Shown in pieces: positions 1 through 7,401 of a DNA stretch of 50,145 nucleotides. The stretch is from Oscillospiraceae bacterium. Lineage in GTDB: Bacteria; Bacillota; Clostridia; Oscillospirales; Acutalibacteraceae. The translations under genes were made by a program, and so were the position numbers. The stretch covers positions 1 through 50,145 of the forward strand of contig CADAMO010000003.1 of NCBI GenBank assembly GCA_902788995.1, given 5' to 3'. The notes beneath the pieces were generated by a model. It saw only the letters and a program-made list of their open reading frames with translations. It was not told where the DNA came from and searched no databases. Each line of letters begins with the position of its first letter. The stretch's first letter is position 1.

Positions 1-1
1 A

Positions 2-328
2 AGATCAACGTCTTGCGTCATCACCGAAAACGTCTTTGAGAACCGCTTTATGTTTGCCAGCGAGATTCAGCGCATGGGCGCGGACATTCGCATCGAGGGC
101 CATCACGCCATCGTCCATGGCGTGAAGGGCTTCTCGGGCGCCGAGGTCAAGTCGCCCGACCTGCGTGGCGGCGCTGCGCTTGTGATGGCCGGCCTTGTGG
201 CCGACGGCATCACGGTTGTCTCGGACATCTATCACATCGACCGTGGGTACGAGCGCTTTGTCGAGAAGCTTCAGTCTCTTGGTGCGCACGTGGAGCGCGC
301 GACGATCGAGGACCAGCCTCTGCTCTAG
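2..328 (+). CDS. murA: UDP-N-acetylglucosamine 1-carboxyvinyltransferase, C-terminal part
   Basis: MurA transfers enolpyruvate from PEP to UDP-GlcNAc, the first committed step of peptidoglycan synthesis in the cytoplasm. Only the last ~108 residues are present; the reading frame is open to the window edge, so the 5' end lies outside. The fragment holds the family's C-terminal signatures: [12 protein letters not shown], then [19 protein letters not shown], then the HIDRGYERF block near the end. It stops with TAG at 326-328. The protein style resembles actinobacterial (Coriobacteriia) MurA more than the clostridial genes further right, which is an impression and not a search result. The identity is secure; the organism it belongs to is not. 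Confidence 0.93.
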   Translation, partial: RSTSCVITENVFENRFMFASEIQRMGADIRIEGHHAIVHGVKGFSGAEVKSPDLRGGAALVMAGLVADGITVVSDIYHIDRGYERFVEKLQSLGAHVERATIEDQPLL

Positions 329-482
329 GCTACGTCAGCTCCTGTCTCAAACCGGACGAGGCGTTCGTGGGGGACTCATCCTGTGCTTGGCGCCCATGCG
401 CTGGGCTGTCACGTGCTTGCGCCGTTGTCGAATTTGGGCGAAACTGCATACATTGACAGCTATGTAAAGAGGTGCGCCCATC

Positions 483-845
483 ATGCCCAAGACCGATACC
501 TCCCGCGTGTTCCGTGAGCTGGGCCTCATGCTCTTCCTTATCGGCGCGGGCATCGCGGGCGGTGCCAGCTTCATGAAGTATTTCGAGCCCATCTACTTCA
601 TTTACGGCATCGTCATGACGCTGATCCCCATGATCATCGGCTTCATCTTCGCCAAGTTCGTGCTGAAGCTCCCGCTGCTGAACAACCTGGGCTCCATCAC
701 CGGCGGCATGACCAGCACGCCGGCGCTTGGCACCCTGATTGCCACCGCGGGCACGGAGGACGTGGCCAGCGCCTACGCCGCCACCTACCCCATCGCCCTC
801 ATCTCCATCGTACTGACGGCAAAGCTGATCATTCAGTTCTGCTGA
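483..845 (+). CDS. Truncated AspT/YidE/YbjL-type transporter, C-terminal domain only
   Basis: The 120 residues match the C-terminal half of the duplicated AspT/YidE/YbjL antiporter domain: RELGLMLFL near residue 12, then a membrane segment, then LLNNLGSITGGMTSTPALGT and AYAATYPIAL close to the end. Full family members are about 550 residues with a cytoplasmic TrkA-C part; all of that is missing. An in-frame stop (TAA, 465-467) precedes the ATG, and a weak AGAGGTG sits 9 nt before it, so it could still be translated. About four hydrophobic segments are visible. It is either a decayed remnant, a half-size paralogue, or the product of a deletion or misassembly between murA and this point. Function as a transporter is doubtful. 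Confidence 0.6.
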   Translation: MPKTDTSRVFRELGLMLFLIGAGIAGGASFMKYFEPIYFIYGIVMTLIPMIIGFIFAKFVLKLPLLNNLGSITGGMTSTPALGTLIATAGTEDVASAYAATYPIALISIVLTAKLIIQFC

Positions 846-863
846 TTAGTTCTATTCCACATT

Positions 864-910
864 ACGGGACAGTTTCTCTATAAGGAATAAAAACGAAACT
901 GTCCCGTTTT
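864..910 (+). terminator. Rho-independent terminator
   Basis: A perfect 12-bp stem (CGGGACAGTTTC at 864-875 and its complement at 894-905) with an 18-nt loop is followed by TTTTT and further T-rich sequence. It closes the murA/transporter segment. From here to about 4170 the base composition drops to AT-rich. Confidence 0.8.
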
Positions 911-1079
911 TCTTATTTTGAATCATATTTAATTCGGGAACATCTCTCACTTATGGATTCAATCCTTTCACATTCCTTTATTCTTCTTATAATCACGAAT
1001 TCATTTTTTTTTCAAACTACTGGCGATTGATAAAAGAAAAGCGATCTTTTCATGAACAAGATTAAATAGGAGAAACAAC

Positions 1080-1799
1080 ATGTCCAACATTGGCCTAATT
1101 ATTGCCGGAGGTTCCGGTAACCGGATGCATCAGGATATACCGAAGCAGTTCATCACTGTCAACGACCGGCCCATTATTATTTACACGCTTGAGGCATTTC
1201 AAAAGCACCCTCAAATTGATTGGATTGAGGTTGTCTGCATTGACGGCTGGCACGACGTTCTTCAGGCGTATGCAAAACAGTTCGGCATCGACAAACTGAA
1301 GTGGATCGTATCCGGAGGGAAAACCTGTCAGGAATCGATCAGAAATGGCGTATATCATCTGGAAGGTCAACTCAATGACGATGATTTAATTATTGTTCAT
1401 GACGGGATTCGTCCTATCGTGGACGGATCTGTGCTGACAGACGTCATTCAGAAAGCCAGTCAATACGGCAATGCTGTTTCTTCGTTGCCTTACAATGAAC
1501 AGATATTTGTCATTGACGACGAGATCAGCACGACGAAATTCATTCCAAGGGAAACATTGCGGCGCGTTTCTACTCCACAGGCATATCGTTTCCGGTTGAT
1601 CGATGAAAAATACCATGAGGCTTTTGATAAAGGAATAGGCATCAATGGTTCTCATTATACCAATACCATGATGGTGGAACTAGGTGAAAAACTGTATTTT
1701 GCTGCTGGTTCCGATAAAAATATCAAATTGACAACAAAAGATGATCTTGAAATATTCAAGGCATATCTTAAATCAGATAAAGACAACTGGTTGAAATAA
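1080..1799 (+). CDS. IspD/TarI-family cytidylyltransferase (probably polyol-phosphate specific)
   Basis: This 239-residue protein is a nucleotidyltransferase of the IspD/TarI family, which joins CTP to a sugar-alcohol phosphate (ribitol-5-phosphate in TarI, methylerythritol-4-phosphate in IspD). The CTP-binding loop LIIAGGSGNRM at residues 6-16 is followed by PKQF, and a GGKTCQESIRNG segment corresponds to the family's RQxSVxxG block. The start follows AGGAG with a 7-nt gap. The next genes are an SDR and a CDP-polyol phosphotransferase, so a role in wall teichoic acid or a phosphopolyol capsule is far more likely than isoprenoid synthesis. The gene is AT-rich compared with everything right of 4200, suggesting transfer. 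Confidence 0.85.
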   Translation: MSNIGLIIAGGSGNRMHQDIPKQFITVNDRPIIIYTLEAFQKHPQIDWIEVVCIDGWHDVLQAYAKQFGIDKLKWIVSGGKTCQESIRNGVYHLEGQLNDDDLIIVHDGIRPIVDGSVLTDVIQKASQYGNAVSSLPYNEQIFVIDDEISTTKFIPRETLRRVSTPQAYRFRLIDEKYHEAFDKGIGINGSHYTNTMMVELGEKLYFAAGSDKNIKLTTKDDLEIFKAYLKSDKDNWLK

Positions 1800-1812
1800 A
1801 CAGGGAGACAAT

Positions 1813-2874
1813 ATGGATCTGTATCATAACACGCTGTATTTAGAAGACGTCAGATACGTCAGCAACCTTGATCTTCCTTGGAACGAACTAAAGAATTCAA
1901 CCATCATGTTATCCGGAGCGACTGGACTTCTCGGCAGTTTTTTGATAGATGTTATTTTTGAAAAGAATAAGTCAGACAATCTGAACTGCACCGTTGTTGC
2001 ACTTGGACGGGACAGAAAAAAAGCATGGGAACGATTTCCAATATACAAATCAGATCCGCTTTTTATGTTTATTCCCTGCGACGTTACACATCCAAATATC
2101 GCAAATAATCTTGGAGAGGTCGATTATGTACTCCATCTGGCATCGAACACCCATCCAATTCAGTATTCGACGGATCCAATCGGTACCATTACCACTAATA
2201 TTATCGGTCTTCAGAATATGCTTGATTTCGCTGTTTCTCATCAAACAAAACGGTTTGTATTTGCATCCTCCAATGAAATCTATGGAGAAAACCGCGGCGA
2301 TGTTGAGTTCTTTAATGAAGGATATTGTGGATATATCAATTCCAATACATTAAGAGCTGGATATCCGGAAAGTAAACGTTGCGGGGAAGCGCTTTGTCAG
2401 GCATACAAATCACAAAAATCTCTTGATGTGGTCATCCCTCGTTTCACCCGGTCTTATGGTCCCACCATGCAAATGTCCGACACCAAAGCAATTAGTCAAT
2501 TTATAAAAAAGGGAATTGCAGGAGAAAACATCGTTCTCAAATCCGCAGGTACACAGTTCTATTCCTATCAATATATGGTTGACTCCGTCAGTGGCTTGCT
2601 GACGATTTTGCTTTGCGGAAAGAACGGCGAGGCCTATAATATTGCGGACGCGGGTTCTGATATCATGCTGAAGGATCTTGCTGCAATGATTGCAAAAAGC
2701 TGTAACACAGAAGTTGTTTTTGAACTCCCCGATACTGTTGAATCCGCAGGCTACAGCACAGCAACCAAAGCAAGATTGGATGGGCATATGTTAAAAAGCC
2801 TGGGATGGATGCCAAAATATACAATTAACACCGGATTGGAAAAAACAATTTCGATATTAAAACAAATACAATAA
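1813..2874 (+). CDS. Extended SDR: NAD-dependent epimerase/dehydratase
   Basis: A 353-residue extended short-chain dehydrogenase/reductase that acts on nucleotide-linked or phosphorylated sugars in the cytoplasm. The Rossmann glycine motif GATGLLG lies at residues 35-41. The catalytic region shows SSNEIYGE and then YPESK, the Tyr-x-x-x-Lys pair. It begins 13 nt after the cytidylyltransferase with GGGAG upstream, so the two are co-transcribed. In ribitol teichoic-acid loci the partner of TarI is the unrelated medium-chain reductase TarJ; here the SDR sits in that position and may supply the reduced polyol or an epimerised sugar. The substrate cannot be read from sequence. Confidence 0.82.
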   Translation: MDLYHNTLYLEDVRYVSNLDLPWNELKNSTIMLSGATGLLGSFLIDVIFEKNKSDNLNCTVVALGRDRKKAWERFPIYKSDPLFMFIPCDVTHPNIANNLGEVDYVLHLASNTHPIQYSTDPIGTITTNIIGLQNMLDFAVSHQTKRFVFASSNEIYGENRGDVEFFNEGYCGYINSNTLRAGYPESKRCGEALCQAYKSQKSLDVVIPRFTRSYGPTMQMSDTKAISQFIKKGIAGENIVLKSAGTQFYSYQYMVDSVSGLLTILLCGKNGEAYNIADAGSDIMLKDLAAMIAKSCNTEVVFELPDTVESAGYSTATKARLDGHMLKSLGWMPKYTINTGLEKTISILKQIQ

Positions 2875-2953
2875 AGACATTTCCGGTTTTTTCTGTTCAT
2901 CCCTCAGGAAGAATTGCAGTTTTCTATTGTATCACTCAACAGGAGATATAAAA

Positions 2954-4078
2954 ATGAATGTATCGGATTTTGCAAAGAGCAATATCAAAAAACTGATTCC
3001 ATACAGGAACTATATTCTTTTCGAAAGCAGCCCTGACTTTTCGGACAACACTTTGTGCGTGTTTCAAGAGATGGTGAACAGGGACCTTCATCGAAAATAT
3101 CAATTCATTTGGATGCAAAATTTTAAGAATTCTACCGTACCGGATTGGTTCCCTAAAAACATAAAGTGTGTTCATAGGCACAGCAAATTAGGAAGATTCT
3201 ATCGCAACACGGCGAAATATATGATTTCCTGTAACGATTTTTTGGCAAGCATCAGAGACGGACAGTATTCTTTGTTTTTAAATCACGGCACTGCGCTGAA
3301 AACAACATCGGAATTCTACGTCCTTCCGGAACACATGACGCAGGTTTTAGCTGCATCTGATGAATCCAACAAATTGACAGCTCGGTATTTTAAGTACGAC
3401 AAATCAAAATCCATCGTTCTCGGTTTTCCACGTAATGATGTTTTTGCACAATCTCCGAGAAACCTTACACCCTTCTTTGGGAATTATTCAAAAGTCATTT
3501 CCTGGTATCCTACATATCGTCATAGAACCAATGGATTCGGTTCTGCAAGTGCAAATGAACTTCCCTTGTTGTATTCCGAAGAAAATGCAGTTGCATTGAA
3601 TAACAAACTAATAAAAGATAATGTACTCATTATCATTAAGCCACATCCTGCGCAGGATGTTTCCCGAATAAAAAAATGGAATTTGAGCAATATTCTTTTG
3701 ATCAACGACGACTTTTTCCGCCGCAATCAGATTTCGTCCTATGAATTTCTGAATGCCTGCGACGCGATGATTACCGATTATTCTTCTGTTTATTATGATT
3801 ATCTGCTCTGCAATAAACCGATTGGAGCCGTTTGGGAGGATATTGAAGAATATTTACAGTTCCCCGGTCTGATCGACAATTACGAATATTACATGGGCGG
3901 AGCGGAAAAGATCTATACAATAGAAGATATGATCGGTTTTGTGGAGCGTGTTGCAAAAGAGGAAGACGTTCTGTATGAAAAGCGCAATCAATTAAAGCTA
4001 TTAATGAATTATTCCGATGATGGTCAAAACACAAAACGGGTTGTTGATTACATCGAGACTGTTCTGAATAATAAATAA
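2954..4078 (+). CDS. CDP-glycerol/ribitol phosphotransferase (TagB/TarF type)
   Basis: A 374-residue member of the CDP-glycerol glycerophosphotransferase family, peripheral membrane enzymes that transfer glycerol- or ribitol-phosphate from the CDP-activated donor to a lipid-linked acceptor. Visible signatures, in order, are NHGTALKTT, GFPRND, PTYRHR, KPHPAQD and ITDYSSVYYDYL, the last two being the substrate-binding and catalytic blocks of the family. I take the ATG at 2954 because AGGAGATA stands 7 nt before it; a longer reading from 2927 has no such site. With the two preceding genes it forms a compact surface-polymer cassette: activate the polyol, modify it, polymerise it. No flippase or ABC transporter is next to it. 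Confidence 0.9.
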   Translation: MNVSDFAKSNIKKLIPYRNYILFESSPDFSDNTLCVFQEMVNRDLHRKYQFIWMQNFKNSTVPDWFPKNIKCVHRHSKLGRFYRNTAKYMISCNDFLASIRDGQYSLFLNHGTALKTTSEFYVLPEHMTQVLAASDESNKLTARYFKYDKSKSIVLGFPRNDVFAQSPRNLTPFFGNYSKVISWYPTYRHRTNGFGSASANELPLLYSEENAVALNNKLIKDNVLIIIKPHPAQDVSRIKKWNLSNILLINDDFFRRNQISSYEFLNACDAMITDYSSVYYDYLLCNKPIGAVWEDIEEYLQFPGLIDNYEYYMGGAEKIYTIEDMIGFVERVAKEEDVLYEKRNQLKLLMNYSDDGQNTKRVVDYIETVLNNK

Positions 4079-4083
4079 TTGCT

Positions 4084-4122
4084 CCCGCACTGGAATTTGT
4101 GTTTCAGTGCGGGGCATTTTTT
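4084..4122 (+). terminator. Rho-independent terminator
   Basis: A 9-bp stem (CCCGCACTG at 4084-4092, complement at 4105-4113) is followed by a T-run. It closes the AT-rich surface-polymer cassette. Confidence 0.85.
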
Positions 4123-4167
4123 ACCCGGATTCTGAAATTAGAAACAATGTATTCGAAGAACAAAGGA

Positions 4168-4196
4168 TTGCATTTCCTTTTTTATGATGCTACAAT
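4168..4196 (+). promoter_or_regulatory. Sigma-A promoter for the PHP gene
   Basis: TTGCAT (4168-4173), a 17-nt spacer and TACAAT (4191-4196) lie 28 nt before the start codon of the PHP gene. Confidence 0.75.
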
Positions 4197-4223
4197 GAAG
4201 AAAAACGGCAGGAGGCTGATGTT

Positions 4224-5633
4224 ATGTATCCGATGGAGGATTCTGTCAACAACTACGATCTGAACAATTACGACGTGTTTCCTTTGGTGGTCTGCAAGGA
4301 CAAGGAGACCGTGATCCATATCCGTCCCCAGGGCGGGCGGCCCGATTTTGAACCCGGCAGGGAATATACCGTGGAGTTCTGCGCACTGGACGGCGGCAAT
4401 CCCCGGGATTTTCCCGCTACCGGCGACTTCCGCCGGCAGACGGCGGTATGCAATGAGGAGGGCGGTTTTGAGATCCCCCACGTCTTTGACAAGGAACAGG
4501 AATACTTTCTCCGGCTGCTGGACGGGGACCGCTGCAAGCAGCGCTTTTCCGTCTACTGCGTCAACGAGGACCTGCAAGGCCGCTATCCCTTCATCGGCGA
4601 CCTGCACATGCACACCACGGGTTCCGACGGTCGTCAGGAGCCGGAGGTCGTGCTGGCCAATTACCGCAAATACGGCTATGACTTCTCCGTCATCTCCGAC
4701 CACTGCGTCTACCACCCCTCCCTCCATGCGCTGCGGTTCTATCAGGACCTGCCGCTGGAATTCACTATCATCCCCGGCGAAGAGTGCCACCTGCCCCCCG
4801 TCTACGGCCAGACCAACGACGTGCATATCGTCAACTTCGGCGGTGAGTACAGCGTCAACGCACTGACCAAGGGCGAGCATTGGGACGAGGTGGGCACCGA
4901 CCCGCAGTACCGCTCCCTCAACGGCGAGTGCCCGCCTGTGATGAGCTATGAGGAGTATCAGGAGAAGATGCAGGCGATGGCGGACGAACTAAAGCCGCAG
5001 CTGCCGGAAACCGTGGACGCGGTGCCCTACGCGGTGTGCTGCTGGATCTTCGACGAGATCCGCAAGGCCGGGGGCCTGGGCATCTTCGCCCATCCCAACT
5101 GGAAGCGGGACGCCTATCACGTGCCGGAGGCCTTCACCGACTACATGATGGCGCAGCAGCCCTTTGACGCCTTTGAGGTGCTGGGCGGCGAGTGCTATTA
5201 TGAACACAACGGATTCCAGACCGTGCGCTATTACGAGGAAAAAGCCAAGGGCCACGTGTTCCCCATCGTGGGCAGCACCGACAGTCATTCCTCCTACCCC
5301 TCCAACAGGGGCGCGTTCATCTGCGAAACCATCGTCTTCTCCCCGGAGAATGAGCGCAAGGCTCTGATCGCCTCCATCAAGGACTTCTATTCCGTGGCGG
5401 TGGATACCATCGACGAGCACTTCCGTCTGGTGGGCGACAGCCGTCTGATCCGGTACGGCTGCTTCCTGCTGAAGCACTTCTTCCCGCGGCACGATGAGTT
5501 GAGCTATGAGGAAGGCCGCCTGATGAAGCAGTTCGCCAAGGGCACCCCCGAGGAGAAAGAGGACGCCGCGGCGACCATCCGCGCCATCAGCGGCCGGATG
5601 AAAAAGCAAAGAGAGAAGTATTTCGATTTTTGA
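4224..5633 (+). CDS. PHP-domain metal-dependent phosphoesterase
   Basis: A 469-residue protein with a ~120-residue N-terminal beta-rich region and then a PHP (polymerase and histidinol phosphatase) domain. Metal ligands are visible as DLHMHTTGSDG around residue 129, VISDH, GEECH, IFAHPN and GSTDSHSS, which together supply the trinuclear site. Such proteins hydrolyse phosphomonoesters or cyclic phosphodiesters; the actual substrate is unknown. A second, smaller PHP protein of the HisJ type lies at 15606. The AGGAGG site stands 8 nt before the ATG. It is monocistronic, with its own promoter and a terminator directly after. Confidence 0.85.
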   Translation: MYPMEDSVNNYDLNNYDVFPLVVCKDKETVIHIRPQGGRPDFEPGREYTVEFCALDGGNPRDFPATGDFRRQTAVCNEEGGFEIPHVFDKEQEYFLRLLDGDRCKQRFSVYCVNEDLQGRYPFIGDLHMHTTGSDGRQEPEVVLANYRKYGYDFSVISDHCVYHPSLHALRFYQDLPLEFTIIPGEECHLPPVYGQTNDVHIVNFGGEYSVNALTKGEHWDEVGTDPQYRSLNGECPPVMSYEEYQEKMQAMADELKPQLPETVDAVPYAVCCWIFDEIRKAGGLGIFAHPNWKRDAYHVPEAFTDYMMAQQPFDAFEVLGGECYYEHNGFQTVRYYEEKAKGHVFPIVGSTDSHSSYPSNRGAFICETIVFSPENERKALIASIKDFYSVAVDTIDEHFRLVGDSRLIRYGCFLLKHFFPRHDELSYEEGRLMKQFAKGTPEEKEDAAATIRAISGRMKKQREKYFDF

Positions 5634-5659
5634 GTTTGCCGAACAAACCCGTCAAAAAA

Positions 5660-5686
5660 AGCGTCTGCACAGCGCAGGCGCTTTTT
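5660..5686 (+). terminator. Rho-independent terminator
   Basis: An AGCGTCTGC / GCAGGCGCT stem with one mismatch and a 5-nt loop runs into TTTTT just after the PHP gene. Confidence 0.75.
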
Positions 5687-5696
5687 CATAATATGT

Positions 5697-5820
5697 GGAT
5701 TTGTCGGGGTGAAATCACCGACGCGCCGCCTTTCGGCGATAGGCATCTGCCTGCCGCAGATGTCGGAATCGCGTTGCGGGCGGATCACTGATCCGCGCTA
5801 CATGATACGCCTGCGGCGCG
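5697..5820. repeat. Cluster of short palindromes with an outer-module edge
   Basis: The stretch opens with GGATTTGTCGGGG, the edge of the outer repeat module seen at 24411, 38761 and elsewhere. Hairpins follow: CGCCG/CGGCG (5724-5738), GCATCTGC/GCAGATG (5743-5763), GCGGATCA/TGATCCGC (5780-5796) followed by GCTAC, and CGCC/GGCG near 5810. The same GGATCAnTGATCC hairpin recurs at 45578. The minus-strand symporter gene ends inside the 5780-5796 hairpin. Confidence 0.65.
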
Positions 5821-7233
5821 GCGCTCCTTCAGCTGCCGCTCCACCTCCGCACGGTGGTCCTTGTTGTCCTTTACAAAGCTGATGATGATCAGGTACAGCA
5901 CCGCGCCCACCACGGGGCCGAGGCAGAACATGGGCCACTGCCATTTGAGGAAGGTCTCGCTCTGGGGCAGGCCCTGTTCCTTGCGGAAGCTGTCGTACCC
6001 CAGCTTATCCAGCAGAATACCTTCGATCAGGGTGGCGGCGCCGCTGCGCATTTTGCTGGTGAAATTCTGCATGGAGAAGGACACGCCCTCGGTCCGCAGG
6101 CCGGTTTTCAGCTCCAGTTCGTCGATGGAATCGCTGGTCAGCGACCGGTGGGCAATATCCATCAGGGAGCCCGGCAGGTTCACGAAGGAGATCAGCAGCG
6201 TCATGATGATGAATTTGGGGATGGAATTATAACCGATAAAGAAGGTGATCACCCGGATGAGGATGGAGGCGGACTGGGAGATCAGCAGGATGCGCTTCAT
6301 GCCGCCGATTCTTGCCGCAATCTTGTTGGCAAAGAACTGGGCCGCCGCGCCGGGGATGCCGCCGAAGAGGCCGTAAAGGAACTCCGCGTTCTGTCCGCTG
6401 ATTTCCGTATTGCCGATCCGGTAGTGGGTACAGTTCTCAAAGAAATAGGCGTTCTGTACCTTGGGGCTGAACTCCTGCGACAGCCGCGCAAAGGAGATCA
6501 ACAGCAGCGTGGGGTTGTGGCGGATCACCGCCAGCGACTGCCACACGCTCTCCTTTTGCGGCGGATCGGTGGCCACCAGCTCTTTGATGCGGTAGGCGTT
6601 CATGGAGAGCAGCTCGCCGCCGAGACCGAACACGAAGCCGAAGATCAGAAAGACGGTCATATCCTTGAGGCCCGCGCCGGTCATCATGCTGCGCAGCTGC
6701 TGGAACAGCCCCACGATGGCGCCGCCGGCCCCCGCGCCGATGGAGACCCATTGGGCCACCCGGGCGCGCTCCTCCGAATGGGGCGAGGATAGGGCGATCA
6801 TGCCCCACAGGCCCACATCCTGAAAGGAGTAGATCAGGTCAAAGGCGAAGTACAGCAGCAGGATATAGACGATTTTGCCGTTCTCCGGGAAATTGACGTT
6901 GAAGAACATGGCGGCGATCAGCACGCCGATGATGGGCGGGCACCACAGCAAATAGGGCCGCAGCTTTTGATAGGGCTTATATTTGCGCCGATCCACGTAA
7001 GCCCCTACCACCGGGTCATTGATAGCGTCCCACACGTAGCTGGCGGAGAAGATGTAGCCCACCTTCTTCGGGTCGATGTGCAGGATGTTGATGCAGAAAT
7101 ACCGCAGCCAGCCGGAAACGTAGGAGTAGGAGATGTTCTGCCCCGTCAGGCCGGAGGCGTAGGCGAAGATCTGATTGTTGGGCACGTAGCCCGGTCCCTT
7201 CGCATCCTTGGTGAATAAAAACAGCTTTTTCAT
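5785..7233 (-). CDS. GPH-family sugar:cation symporter (MFS)
   Basis: A 482-residue integral membrane protein of the glycoside-pentoside-hexuronide:cation symporter family (MelB-like), which takes up sugars with Na+ or H+. Evidence is the polytopic pattern plus AINDPVVGAYVDRRK near the first cytoplasmic loop, the family's conserved D-P-x-x-G-x-x-x-D-R block, and PYLLW soon after. The ATG at 7233 is preceded by AAAGGAG, whereas the longer open frame runs into the heptamer repeat upstream and is not used. The stop codon lies inside a repeat hairpin (5780-5796), so the last few residues are repeat-derived. The sugar is unknown; malQ and the GH43-like gene are not adjacent. Confidence 0.85.
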   Translation of the reverse strand: MKKLFLFTKDAKGPGYVPNNQIFAYASGLTGQNISYSYVSGWLRYFCINILHIDPKKVGYIFSASYVWDAINDPVVGAYVDRRKYKPYQKLRPYLLWCPPIIGVLIAAMFFNVNFPENGKIVYILLLYFAFDLIYSFQDVGLWGMIALSSPHSEERARVAQWVSIGAGAGGAIVGLFQQLRSMMTGAGLKDMTVFLIFGFVFGLGGELLSMNAYRIKELVATDPPQKESVWQSLAVIRHNPTLLLISFARLSQEFSPKVQNAYFFENCTHYRIGNTEISGQNAEFLYGLFGGIPGAAAQFFANKIAARIGGMKRILLISQSASILIRVITFFIGYNSIPKFIIMTLLISFVNLPGSLMDIAHRSLTSDSIDELELKTGLRTEGVSFSMQNFTSKMRSGAATLIEGILLDKLGYDSFRKEQGLPQSETFLKWQWPMFCLGPVVGAVLYLIIISFVKDNKDHRAEVERQLKERRAAGVSCSADQ

Positions 7234-7254
7234 GAGACGCTCCTTTCGTGGTAT

Positions 7255-7381
7255 AGTCGTAAGTCGTAAGTCGTGAGTCGTAAGCAGCCCTTCGGGCGTT
7301 CCTGTATTACGCTGTACAATCACGGATCATATTTCGGCAGATACAACTTATCTTACGACTTACGACTCACGACTTCCGACT
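7255..7381. repeat. Heptamer-armed inverted repeat element (AGTCGTA units)
   Basis: Four in-phase 7-bp units (AGTCGTA, AGTCGTA, AGTCGTG, AGTCGTA; 7255-7282) face four complementary units (7354-7381) across a ~70-bp core. The two arms form a near-perfect 28-bp inverted repeat. A separate hairpin, GGATAAGCAGC with GAAA loop (7382-7407), follows directly and contains the stop codon of the solute-binding protein gene. The element fills the gap between two minus-strand genes. Confidence 0.85.
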
Positions 7382-7401
7382 GGATAAGCAGCGAAAGCTG
7401 C

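Noticed and set aside
329-482. Possible gene between murA and the transporter fragment
   Set aside because: Frames here are short, interrupted, and overlap out of frame with murA; nothing recognisable.
7255-7381. Possible CRISPR array (regular short repeats)
   Set aside because: Units are 7 bp with no spacers, and the arms are inverted; no cas genes are present.
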